Source: Halobacteriovorax sp.
GTDB taxonomy: Bacteria; Bdellovibrionota; Bacteriovoracia; Bacteriovoracales; Bacteriovoracaceae
Length of the DNA stretch: 8,551 nt
Reading direction: 5' to 3'
NCBI GenBank assembly: GCA_002686115.1
Contig: NZAF01000066.1
Span: 1 to 8,551, forward strand
The notes below the pieces were generated by a model. That model was not told the origin of the DNA and did not search any database. It saw only the letters and a program-made list of their open reading frames with translations. The position numbers and the translations under genes were made by a program. Below, in pieces: positions 1 to 7,519 of this stretch (the stretch's first letter is position 1; every line of letters begins with the position of its first letter).

Positions 1-716
1 TTTTCTATAATTTCATTAAATTTTCCATTTCTTGAAACCTTCATTGGTGAGCCATAAGGAAAACCTACAGTATAAAGAACATCTTCTGCCACCATACTTA
101 AGGCGCTTTTCATTTTTAAAGGTTTTCTTCCTGGTACTTCTCTATCTAATTTTATGAGAGCATAATCAGTAGGCCCAGAATTTTCAAAAGCTAAAACCTC
201 TTTACAACGAAATCTATTCTCACTCTTTATTGTTAGTCCCTGATAAAAGTTTTCTTCTTTTTCTAGTCCAAAGACCCATTCATATCGCTGGCACCTATAC
301 TTAGTACTATTAAAATCATTATTTGGTGTAAGGCAGTGTCCCGCAGTCATTAAAAGGTCCTTTCCGACTAAGAAACCTGTACATGAAAAAGCTGAGCCCA
401 ATCTATTAATTTGGTTATTACACATTTTCATATTCTTCTTATCTCTTATAAACTGTTCAATAGGCGTTATCATAACTCGATAAGATTGATTATCAGAATT
501 TTGGTTATTAAAATTTACGCTAAATCTTGCAGAGTGAATCATCCCAGCAACAGACTCACTAACCTCTTGCATACTTGATGCAGCATCACTGACTTTAGTC
601 ATATCATTCTCACCATAAATGATGGCATTAGTGCACATTTCACCATTAGATGTGATTTCTTTCTTTGTGCCACATGAAATTAATAAAAGTAGAGCAATGA
701 TATAACATATTCGCAT
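1..716 (-). CDS. Trypsin-like serine protease, lipoprotein, 3'-truncated by window edge
   Basis: This is the first 238 codons of a chymotrypsin-fold (S1 family) serine protease; the rest lies beyond base 1. The protein starts MRICYIIALLLLISCG, a type II signal peptide with lipobox L-I-S-C (Cys15), so it should be lipid-anchored in the envelope, with the enzyme in the periplasm or at the cell surface. Around residues 112-128 is the S1 pattern SCTGFLVG...LLMTAGHC: catalytic His127, and Cys112/Cys128 placed like the classic His-loop disulfide. The catalytic Asp is Asp184 in TDYALIKLD. The GDSGGP-type serine motif would fall past the window edge, so activity cannot be confirmed. About 90 residues between lipid anchor and protease domain match nothing I know. 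The start is ATG 716 with a weak TTAGG upstream. It is transcribed divergently from the 905-2512 gene. The family call is firm; the substrate is unknown. Confidence 0.88.
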   Translation of the reverse strand, partial: MRICYIIALLLLISCGTKKEITSNGEMCTNAIIYGENDMTKVSDAASSMQEVSESVAGMIHSARFSVNFNNQNSDNQSYRVMITPIEQFIRDKKNMKMCNNQINRLGSAFSCTGFLVGKDLLMTAGHCLTPNNDFNSTKYRCQRYEWVFGLEKEENFYQGLTIKSENRFRCKEVLAFENSGPTDYALIKLDREVPGRKPLKMKSALSMVAEDVLYTVGFPYGSPMKVSRNGKFNEIIE

Positions 717-904
717 GTCTCAAACCTAACATGTCTAAACTGTTTAAAAGTTAAACTTGTAATTAAGTATAAGTGACCAAACTTTATACACATGCAAATG
801 TGCGTAGAGCACTTAAGTCATAATTTATTAAAATCACATCTCTTTACATGGCATCCATTTTGCTTGTTTAAATAATAAATCTTTTAAAACTATGAGAGGT
901 CGTG
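717..904. promoter_or_regulatory. Divergent intergenic region with candidate promoters and small dyads
   Basis: These 188 bases separate two divergent exported-protein genes and must hold both promoters. For the leftward protease gene, TATACT at 766-771 (read on the minus strand) is a good -10 match, but the -35 at the expected distance is poor. For the rightward gene, TTTACA at 843-848 is a fair -35, with an AT-rich TTTAAATAATAAA stretch about 18-20 bases downstream. A perfect 6-bp inverted repeat, GTTTAA-aag-TTAAAC (742-756), lies just downstream of the predicted leftward start point. A 5-bp dyad, CACAT-gcaa-ATGTG, sits at 789-802 between the two promoters. Either could be an operator, but arms this short in AT-rich DNA may be chance. 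Confidence 0.35.
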
Positions 905-2512
905 ATGAAAAAATCAGTCTTAATACCACTAACTATGAGTGCAATTCTTTCATGCTCTTTAATGGCAAAGAGTCAAGATAGAAAACCTTGGGACACTCAA
1001 GGTTGGGAGAGAAGGTATCCAACATGGCAAGTTAGACAATTAAAAAGAGAAAAGCGGGCTTATGAGAAAGCGCAAAGAAAAGAACAAGAAAAGAATGAAA
1101 GATTAAAATATGCAGAGAATGCAAAGAAAATGGTTGCACAAAAGATGGGCGTTTCATCTGAAAGTCTCGTTAATTTTTGGGATTCACTGAATGATGCTTT
1201 TACAGGTGAAGCTGAAAGTGAAAAATGCTTTGATCATCTTGATGATAACGACAATGCTCGCTCTGAGTTTCTAAACTGTCTTAGTGAATTTGGTAGAAAT
1301 GGTTTAACTGAGAAACTCTTTGCAAAAATAAATGACAGAAAATTAAAACAGATGAAGACATTAAAAGATAATGCAAATCTTCAAAAGACAGTTAACTTAA
1401 GCTTTGTCTTAGAAGATCTAATTCGTTATCAATTAGAAGATAGAGGAATACACGCTTCTTGGTGGGTACCAGGAGAAGGTTTTCTAGATACTAATGACCG
1501 ATATGATTTTAAATATCAAAATGGTGATGTTATTCTTGAAATCGGCTATAGCGCAGTTTCAGCTATTATTACTCAAAGTACAATGCCACAAAGAAAATTC
1601 TCACATGCACTCATGATTAAAGATCATGGAGATAATCAATTTGGTACAATGGAAGCTCTTATTCAAACAGGAGTCATATCAAGAACAAAGAAGGAACTTC
1701 TTGATAGTAATATTCAAACTCTTATGGTCATGAGAGTAAAAGATGAAAAACAGAGAAAGTATGTTGCAGACATTGCAGCGGATTGTGGTTGGGAGCATGT
1801 AAAGAATAACACTGATTACGATCTTGATTTTGATGGTGAAGATCATTCAAAGATTTTTTGTTCTGAACTCGTAGCAAGTTGTTATGCAAAAGGACTTGAG
1901 TCATATGGTGAGATGAAATCAAATGAAGATCTAGATTATAAATCAATCTATTATAATTTCACAGATCACCAGTCTTCAATATTCTCTGACGGAGCTTATG
2001 AATTCTTAAAGAATTTTGGAATGAAGAAAAGAACAATGCCTTCTCCTGGAGATATTTTTACTTCTCCATATCTTGAAGTTATGGCCGACTATAGACCAAC
2101 ATCAAGTAAAGAAGATGATCTTGGAATGTCTAGACTATGGAACGTTATGTTTTGGGGAGACTTATTTGTTCAAAAACTTGATCAAGGTTATGACTTTGAG
2201 TTTTCACTTATAAGTAAAGGAATTCTAAGACCACTTATTGATGGAATAAATTTCTTAGCAGACAAATTATTTGGAGATGAAATGATGATTATCCCAACTG
2301 GATTTGATGCAAAAAAAGGTGGTTACTTAGCCGCAATGGATAAGTTAGTTTATGCACCAACAACAGAACTTGCACTAGAGAATCTTGAATATGACGGTTA
2401 TGAGCATCAGTCAATTTTAGAGACACCTATTTGGGTTCGAGTTGGATATTTCCATCACGCAATGGATACGAATGCTAAAACAAGATGGATTTTAAAAAAT
2501 CAAAAAAAATAA
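905..2512 (+). CDS. Exported YiiX-like permuted NlpC/P60 (papain-fold) protein
   Basis: This is a 535-aa exported protein. The start is ATG 905: AGAGG at 895-899 is 5 bases away, whereas the overlapping GTG at 902 would be only 2 bases from it. Residues 1-21 form a signal peptide, probably cut after SLMA; Cys17 in ILSC is an imperfect lipobox, so a lipoprotein is possible. Residues 37-80 are very rich in Lys, Glu and Arg and probably form a long charged helix or coiled coil. The central domain has the order seen in circularly permuted NlpC/P60 enzymes (YiiX/YebB-like): GDVIL at 207-211, FSHALMI with His234, then FCSELV with Cys319 as presumptive nucleophile. Known relatives cleave amide or ester bonds in peptidoglycan peptides or lipids; which applies here is unclear. 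Beyond about residue 330, some 200 residues are unassigned, including a second PGDIF segment near 381-385. The gene stands alone, ending in a strong terminator. Confidence 0.78.
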   Translation: MKKSVLIPLTMSAILSCSLMAKSQDRKPWDTQGWERRYPTWQVRQLKREKRAYEKAQRKEQEKNERLKYAENAKKMVAQKMGVSSESLVNFWDSLNDAFTGEAESEKCFDHLDDNDNARSEFLNCLSEFGRNGLTEKLFAKINDRKLKQMKTLKDNANLQKTVNLSFVLEDLIRYQLEDRGIHASWWVPGEGFLDTNDRYDFKYQNGDVILEIGYSAVSAIITQSTMPQRKFSHALMIKDHGDNQFGTMEALIQTGVISRTKKELLDSNIQTLMVMRVKDEKQRKYVADIAADCGWEHVKNNTDYDLDFDGEDHSKIFCSELVASCYAKGLESYGEMKSNEDLDYKSIYYNFTDHQSSIFSDGAYEFLKNFGMKKRTMPSPGDIFTSPYLEVMADYRPTSSKEDDLGMSRLWNVMFWGDLFVQKLDQGYDFEFSLISKGILRPLIDGINFLADKLFGDEMMIIPTGFDAKKGGYLAAMDKLVYAPTTELALENLEYDGYEHQSILETPIWVRVGYFHHAMDTNAKTRWILKNQKK

Positions 2513-2534
2513 TATTAAATAAATTTAAGACCTA

Positions 2535-2570
2535 GGCCGACCATGATAAAGCTTTCATCGTCGGCCTTTT
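2535..2570. terminator. Intrinsic terminator between convergent genes
   Basis: GGCCGAC (2535-2541) pairs perfectly with GTCGGCC (2560-2566). After a C/C mismatch, the stem continues with ATGA (2543-2546) against TCAT (2555-2558). TTTT then ACTTT follow on the plus strand. This is a textbook rho-independent terminator for the 905-2512 gene, starting 22 bases after its stop. The hairpin also lies 15 bases past the fabI stop on the other strand, but the tract after it in that direction (TAGGTCTTAAATTT) is a weak U-run, so bidirectional function is plausible rather than shown. Confidence 0.85.
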
Positions 2571-2580
2571 ACTTTATTGG

Positions 2581-3345
2581 CTATGCACCAAGAATTGATA
2601 TGCCTGAATCAACATAGAGCACTTGACCAGTCACTCCGTTAGATAAACTTGATGCAAGGAATGTCGCCACTCCCCCAACATCTTCTTGAGTAACATTTCT
2701 TCTTAATGGAGACTTCTCTTCAACATCTTTTAAAAAGCCTTTTAAACCAGGAACACCAGAAGCTGCGAGAGTTCTAATCGGCCCTGCTGAAATACAGTTA
2801 ACTCTAATCCCTTCCGGTCCTAGATCATCTGCTAGATATCTCATTGTTGATTCTAAAGAAGCTTTTGCAACACCCATGACATTATATCCATTAAGAACTT
2901 TTACTGATCCATGATAACTTAATGCCATGATAGAACAATTTTCTGACATCAGTGGCTTTAAAGTTTCGCAAACTGAAATTAATGAATAAGCAGAAATATC
3001 ATGAGCAAGCTTAAAGCCTTCTCGACTTGTTTTATGAAAACGGTCTTTAAGATCTGACTTATCTGCAAAAGCAAGAGAGTGGACAATAACATCAACGCTT
3101 CCCCACTTTTCTTTCACTGTATTTTCCATGGCATCTAAGTGAACATCATTGGTCACATCAAGTTCAAATGTAAACTCTCCACCAATTTCTTCACTTAAAG
3201 GCTCAACTCTTTTTTGAAGTGCTTCATTTAGATATGAGAATGCAAGTCTTGCTCCCTGTTCTTTCATCATCTTTGCTATTCCCCAGGCAATTGATTTGTC
3301 ATTTGCAAGGCCCAGAATAAGTACTTTCTTATCTTTTAAAATCAT
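2581..3345 (-). CDS. fabI: Enoyl-[acyl-carrier-protein] reductase (NADH), FabI
   Basis: FabI performs the last step of each type II fatty-acid elongation cycle in the cytoplasm, reducing trans-2-enoyl-ACP to acyl-ACP with NAD(P)H. The 254-aa length is usual. Family marks run in order: the atypical SDR nucleotide loop GLANDKSIAWGIA (12-24), the acidic residue in LDVTN, HSLAFA (89-94), SYHG with Tyr144, and the Tyr-x6-Lys pair Tyr154/Lys161 in YNVMGVAKASLE. Next come the substrate-loop segment SAGPIRTLAASG (186-197) and the C-terminal VDSGISILGA. Ala92 replaces the Gly of enteric FabI, which is common outside enterics. The start is ATG 3345, with AAGGA 6 bases upstream. The gene follows the response-regulator gene by 11 bases and appears to have no promoter of its own, so it should share the two-component transcript. 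The assignment is very secure. Confidence 0.97.
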   Translation of the reverse strand: MILKDKKVLILGLANDKSIAWGIAKMMKEQGARLAFSYLNEALQKRVEPLSEEIGGEFTFELDVTNDVHLDAMENTVKEKWGSVDVIVHSLAFADKSDLKDRFHKTSREGFKLAHDISAYSLISVCETLKPLMSENCSIMALSYHGSVKVLNGYNVMGVAKASLESTMRYLADDLGPEGIRVNCISAGPIRTLAASGVPGLKGFLKDVEEKSPLRRNVTQEDVGGVATFLASSLSNGVTGQVLYVDSGISILGA

Positions 3346-3356
3346 TATGAATCCTT

Positions 3357-4061
3357 TTACTCATTTTCTTCGTTTTCAAATATATAACCCACTGAACGCA
3401 CACTTTTAAAAAGCTCTGGATTCTTAGGGTTTTGTTCGAAGTATTTTCGAAATCTTACGATGTAGTTGTCAAGTGTTCTTGTCTCCGAATTTTCGGCATA
3501 TCCTATGTGGAGAAGCATTTCACTTCTTTTTAGAACTTCACCTCTATTTTTAACAAATAACTCTAAAAGTCTTGTCTCCTGCTCTGTAAGCTCTATCTCA
3601 CCATTAACGCCTGACGCCTTAAAATTTTTAAAATCAATCCAACAGTCTCTAAAATGATAAACTTCTTTAAGAACGTCACTTTCGGCGTCAGGAGTCCAAC
3701 TCGATCTCTTGAGAAGCCTCTCCACTCTTAAGAGAAACTCCTCAAGGTTAAATGGTTTAGATAGATAGTCATCAGTACCGAGGTTAAAACAATTTATCTT
3801 ACTGGCACTTTCATCTTTTGCAGAAAGAACGAGCACTGGAAATTTCTCACTTTTGGCGCGAACATTTTCAAGAATTTTCTCTCCACTCATTCCTGGTAAC
3901 ATTAAGTCTAGAATGAGTAAATCTACTTCGTTGTCATGAAAAGCTTTTATTCCACTAATACCATCGCTGCAAGAAATGACCTTATGTCCTTTAAGTTCAA
4001 GATTAAGAATAATTCCTTTTGCAATATGTATTTCATCTTCAATAAGAAGTATCGTTGCCAT
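3357..4061 (-). CDS. OmpR/PhoB-family response regulator
   Basis: This 234-aa DNA-binding response regulator is the output partner of the kinase encoded just upstream. The receiver domain (about 1-118) has the acidic pair Glu8/Asp9, phosphoacceptor Asp52 in LLILDLMLPGMSG, the switch Ser80 in LVLSAKDE, and Lys102 in LSKPF. The output domain (about 130-232) is a winged helix: the E-L-T-x2-E segment at 157-162, the recognition-helix region ending in LDNYIVRFRKYF, and the wing RSVGYIF (222-228) typical of the OmpR class. It should bind direct repeats upstream of its targets, likely including its own operon. The start is ATG 4061; AGGAAG (4067-4072) overlaps the kinase stop codon, indicating translational coupling. 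Nothing in the sequence reveals the signal or regulon, so no specific name such as phoB is justified. Confidence 0.95.
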   Translation of the reverse strand: MATILLIEDEIHIAKGIILNLELKGHKVISCSDGISGIKAFHDNEVDLLILDLMLPGMSGEKILENVRAKSEKFPVLVLSAKDESASKINCFNLGTDDYLSKPFNLEEFLLRVERLLKRSSWTPDAESDVLKEVYHFRDCWIDFKNFKASGVNGEIELTEQETRLLELFVKNRGEVLKRSEMLLHIGYAENSETRTLDNYIVRFRKYFEQNPKNPELFKSVRSVGYIFENEENE

Positions 4062-4070
4062 AAAATCTTC

Positions 4071-5000
4071 CTACTTTTCTTCTTTTATTTTTAAAATAAA
4101 TGTTGAACCAAGGCCCTCTCCTTCACTAGAAACTTTGGCCGATCCACTGTGCACTTTTAAAATTTGATGAACCATATAAAGACCAATACCACTACCTTTT
4201 ACTGACTTTCCAACTTGAAAGAATTTCTTAAAAATAGATTTATGATGGTCTTTATCAATCCCTATACCATTATCTTTAAAGCTGAGTTCTATGTAACTTC
4301 CTGATCTCTTTGATGAGATAATAAGTTCTTTATACTCACTATTATTATATCTAAGAGCATTAGTCATAAGATTCATAAAGACGATTTCGAGTAAGTCTTT
4401 ATCAAAAGAAATGAATAGTGACTCTACCTCATTAACAATATTTATCTCTTTAAAGATATAATCATTCTTTTTTAAAAAATCTTCAGTAAAGTCATATACA
4501 TTAATACTTTTTAAATTTGGTTTAAAGTTTCGATCTTCAATCTTTGCCATATTTAGTATCTGCATAACATTTGACTGAAGTCTATCGGTATCTCTACTCA
4601 TCAGATCAAGGTACTCTAATTGCTTCTCTCTTTCTATTTCATGCATTTTAAAAGTATCAATAAAAATTTTAAGACTAGCAATGGGAGTCTTAAGCTCATG
4701 AGTAAAACCATTAATAAAGCTTTGTTGCATTCGATAAAGCTGAATTACTTTTTGATAGTAAGTGAAAATGATAATCATTCCAGTAATAATAAGAACAACG
4801 AGAATGGAGAGAGTTAAGATCATCACCCACGTCTCAGGAGACTTAAATTGTGTTTTTGGAACACCACTTTTTTCAATGAAAGTCTTTAGTGCTTCATTCA
4901 CTCTTAGATAAGAATCAATATATAGATATAAGGAAACTCCTAGGGCGAGAAGTGAGGAGACAAAGATTGTCACAGGGTGAAAAAATAGAGAGTTCTTCAT
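4071..5000 (-). CDS. Membrane sensor histidine kinase without HAMP domain
   Basis: This 309-aa inner-membrane sensor kinase should phosphorylate the regulator encoded 9 bases downstream. Two membrane segments (about 8-28 and 58-80) enclose a short extracytoplasmic loop of about 30 residues. Only some 20 residues separate the second segment from the dimerisation helix, leaving no room for a HAMP domain. The phosphoacceptor is His101 in FTHELKTPIASL. The ATP-binding domain shows the N box (Asn210, Asn214 in MNLMTNALRYN), G1 DNGIGI (243-248), F box FKKFF (257-261) and G2 GSGIGL (269-274). All catalytic motifs are intact. The small sensory loop suggests sensing within or near the membrane or through a partner, which is inference. 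The start is ATG 5000; an in-frame TAA lies 9 bases upstream, so no longer form is possible, yet no good Shine-Dalgarno lies at the usual distance (AGAAAGG is about 16 bases away). Confidence 0.94.
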   Translation of the reverse strand: MKNSLFFHPVTIFVSSLLALGVSLYLYIDSYLRVNEALKTFIEKSGVPKTQFKSPETWVMILTLSILVVLIITGMIIIFTYYQKVIQLYRMQQSFINGFTHELKTPIASLKIFIDTFKMHEIEREKQLEYLDLMSRDTDRLQSNVMQILNMAKIEDRNFKPNLKSINVYDFTEDFLKKNDYIFKEINIVNEVESLFISFDKDLLEIVFMNLMTNALRYNNSEYKELIISSKRSGSYIELSFKDNGIGIDKDHHKSIFKKFFQVGKSVKGSGIGLYMVHQILKVHSGSAKVSSEGEGLGSTFILKIKEEK

Positions 5001-5034
5001 AATGCAATATTAGCAAGAGGCCTTTCTAATGTAT

Positions 5035-5063
5035 AGTATAAGAACCTATGCCGCACCACCCAA
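5035..5063 (-). promoter_or_regulatory. Candidate sigma70-type promoter of kinase-regulator-fabI operon
   Basis: On the minus strand, TTGGGT (5058-5063) and TATACT (5035-5040) are separated by exactly 17 bases. The -10 matches the consensus at five of six positions, the -35 at only three. Transcription would begin near 5028, giving a leader of about 28 bases before ATG 5000. The site is in the 70-base gap after the stop of the 809-aa protein gene. No terminator hairpin is visible in that gap, so read-through from upstream genes may add to expression. Confidence 0.5.
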
Positions 5064-5070
5064 GCAAGAA

Positions 5071-7500
5071 TCAGAAGAATAGATCAAAGAATGATGACTT
5101 TTTCTTAATTTTTTTAGTTTCTTTAATTGGCGTTAAACGTATTTTTCGGGAGCCCTTAAAAATTTTTGCAACAAGATCCCCACTTGATGCGAAAGAAACA
5201 GTCATATAGTCACTAAAGTCACCTGGTTGCCTTACTGCATATGCCTTTTTCTTATAGCATGATATCATAAGATAGAATCGTTCTTCATTTAATGAAAACT
5301 TATCCAATGAACCGTATTTACCTATCGCACCTAAATTCTCAAATGATGACCTCTTACAGTAGTCATCAAAGAAACTAAGTTGTCCCTTAAACTCTTCTCC
5401 AATATTCATAAGAGACTCAATATTTTGCATTTTACTATTTAATCCACTTACTCCAACTCTCTCTAAAGATCTCTTCAAAATATTAATCATATTTTCTAAA
5501 TCAGAGCGAATAAATGTTAGTTCGCTGCTATCTGTTAAGAGGTAAAGTTCACATAGATCATCAAAAAGAATTGAAAGTTTATTTAATGAATCATAGTCTT
5601 CATTAGAATTTTCTAAAAGCTCTACAATAATGTTTTCAAATTCAATAGCTCTATCAATTCCTAGGTCATTTTTATCAAAGTAGAGTTCAGAGTTTAGTTT
5701 TTCATAAAACACTCGTGCACCTAGAAGACTATTTGTCCAAGGCTCAAAGGCACTTCTAAGCCACTGAGATAGTTTTAAAAGCCTAAGCTTTAATATTTTT
5801 TCGTTGAGCACGTCGCCATCAACAAAGAACCTTCCACGATCATTAACCATATTATCTTTTGACCACGATACAGGTTCAAAATACTTGAGAACTTCAACAT
5901 CGATGTCAGATATATCCTTATAAAAACTACTCTCTAACCCCTTTTCATTTATCTGGTAAGCCGATCCCTGCCATTGAATACCAAGTAATTTTAATTCTGC
6001 AGAACTCACATCACTCAAATCAAGGATACCAGCTTTTGTAGTATGAAGTTTATTAATCGCGGACTTAAGATAAGTTGATATGTACGAAAGGTTATTCTCA
6101 ATTTTTGTTATCGCAACACCAGTAACTCTTGAACCTATGACTTCATAAGGATTTACATTAGAATCAACATCTATAAGCCCACTATTTTGTGAAGGTTCTT
6201 GGTCATGAATTCTAATTTTATTTAAACTTCTTGAATAATTTGTTTTTTCAAATGAAACTCTATCTTTAATATTTTTTAAATACAGATACTCTAGATATTG
6301 AAGTAATCTTCTGTAAGCTTCATATTGCTTTTTATTTTTTCTATACCTAAAACTATATATTTTAAGATTTGAAAAAGGATCAAAGCTATTAGACAGCATC
6401 GCAACAAAAGCATCATCTCCGTATTTGAAATTCTCAACGAGGGCTTTATGTTTGGTGACATCACCTTTTACAATTTTAAACTCATTAATAAGTTCTGATA
6501 GGAACTCAAGGGATTTACCATAAGCATGATATTCATTAAACACAGTGAGCTCTAGACCAGATTGAATCCATTTATTGACAACAGCAATTTCTCTATCTGG
6601 AAGTGTTTGAACATCTAAAATTTGATGTAATTTAATAAGTCTATAATTATCTTTCTCTAAAAATAAATCACTAATATCGGCGTTCTTACTCTCAAGGAAG
6701 ATGCTTTTAATAAAGTTAGTGTTTATAGATTTAAAAATATCTTGATCACCACTCCACTTAACTAAAATTTCATGTGCCTGTGGTAATAATTCAAAAAATC
6801 TCCTAGAAGCTATTTCAAGATCAGGATTTGCTGCATGAATCATTTCATGAACAAATGTCACAATTGTCTGTTCAAAAGACTCTCCAGCGAAGTCGAGGAC
6901 AAATAAGCTTTTTCTTGGAAGAAAAGCACCACTGACATGGTAGCGAGCATCAGTTCTTGCTTGAAACTCATGCGTATGAACAGACGAAAAAGAGCTGATC
7001 AACTTTCTCAGATCAGGGCTTAAATCGGCAATTTGAATTTCATTACTATTAATCTTTTTTATGAAGTTATCTGATATTTTATCTAGACCTTCAACTTTAG
7101 ATAGTTTCACTAGACTTACAATTGATTCAATATAACGAAGTTTAAAGAGTTTATTCACAGACTTAATTTTCGTAAGACTATAATCTCCATTGTTTCTATC
7201 TCTAAGATATCTCAAAATAAGAATTTTTATTCTATATAAATTATCAAATTGAGAATATGTAAAATTCTTTCCAAAGATATTATCTACCACTTCTGAACTA
7301 GAGATAGAATTTTCTCTAAGACCATCTAGAAACACATTGAGAGATTTATTTTCAAGAGTTGAAATGTCATCATAATTTTCATTCCAAAGTCCTTGGTTAT
7401 ATAGTTCTCGAGTTAAATTAAACGGGATTCGATTTGATATTATTTGTGCTCTAGAAAGAGACATTAGAGAAAAGATAAATATGAATATTAACTTTTTCAT
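5071..7500 (-). CDS. Large exported HExxH protein, putative zinc metalloprotease
   Basis: This 809-aa exported protein belongs to no family I can name. I chose ATG 7500 because it begins a clean signal peptide (MKKLIFIFIFSLMSLSRA, likely cut before Gln19) with GGA about 9 bases upstream. A TTG at 7524 would extend it by 8 residues but lacks a ribosome binding site and falls inside an inverted repeat. HEMIH (218-222), at the end of a helix-like stretch TIVTFVHEMIH, is the classic zinc-binding HExxH. Glu323 in FNEYHAYG, about 100 residues on, is a sensible third ligand, making it gluzincin-like; that is inference. A protein from the periplasm or outside the cell that cleaves peptide bonds is the best guess. 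The remaining 480 C-terminal residues are mostly helical and unassigned. The end is basic (KETKKIKKK) and finishes SSFFDLFF. It lies downstream of the 266-aa gene on the same strand, with a 119-bp gap. Confidence 0.72.
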   Translation of the reverse strand: MKKLIFIFIFSLMSLSRAQIISNRIPFNLTRELYNQGLWNENYDDISTLENKSLNVFLDGLRENSISSSEVVDNIFGKNFTYSQFDNLYRIKILILRYLRDRNNGDYSLTKIKSVNKLFKLRYIESIVSLVKLSKVEGLDKISDNFIKKINSNEIQIADLSPDLRKLISSFSSVHTHEFQARTDARYHVSGAFLPRKSLFVLDFAGESFEQTIVTFVHEMIHAANPDLEIASRRFFELLPQAHEILVKWSGDQDIFKSINTNFIKSIFLESKNADISDLFLEKDNYRLIKLHQILDVQTLPDREIAVVNKWIQSGLELTVFNEYHAYGKSLEFLSELINEFKIVKGDVTKHKALVENFKYGDDAFVAMLSNSFDPFSNLKIYSFRYRKNKKQYEAYRRLLQYLEYLYLKNIKDRVSFEKTNYSRSLNKIRIHDQEPSQNSGLIDVDSNVNPYEVIGSRVTGVAITKIENNLSYISTYLKSAINKLHTTKAGILDLSDVSSAELKLLGIQWQGSAYQINEKGLESSFYKDISDIDVEVLKYFEPVSWSKDNMVNDRGRFFVDGDVLNEKILKLRLLKLSQWLRSAFEPWTNSLLGARVFYEKLNSELYFDKNDLGIDRAIEFENIIVELLENSNEDYDSLNKLSILFDDLCELYLLTDSSELTFIRSDLENMINILKRSLERVGVSGLNSKMQNIESLMNIGEEFKGQLSFFDDYCKRSSFENLGAIGKYGSLDKFSLNEERFYLMISCYKKKAYAVRQPGDFSDYMTVSFASSGDLVAKIFKGSRKIRLTPIKETKKIKKKSSFFDLFF

Positions 7501-7519
7501 TTTATTTCCATTATTATGA

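Noticed and set aside
902..904. GTG 902 as start of the YiiX-like gene
   Set aside because: It is only 2 bases from the AGAGG ribosome binding site, whereas ATG 905 is properly spaced.
1728..1946. Minus-strand 72-codon open frame
   Set aside because: It lies wholly inside the YiiX-like gene on the opposite strand, has a low-complexity His/Asn/Leu-rich product and no ribosome binding site; it is a shadow frame.
3466..4817. Three plus-strand open frames of 63-65 codons opposite the kinase and regulator genes
   Set aside because: They are antisense shadows of well-conserved two-component genes, with Ser- or Asn-rich products and no sign of independent coding.
5001..5070. Terminator after the metalloprotease gene
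   Set aside because: No stable hairpin with a following U-run is present in the 70-base gap.
5066..5080. Direct repeat AAGAAT...AAGAAT upstream of the kinase promoter as a response-regulator site
   Set aside because: The 9-base period does not fit the roughly 11-base spacing typical of OmpR-class sites, and the second copy lies inside the preceding coding sequence, so it is probably chance.
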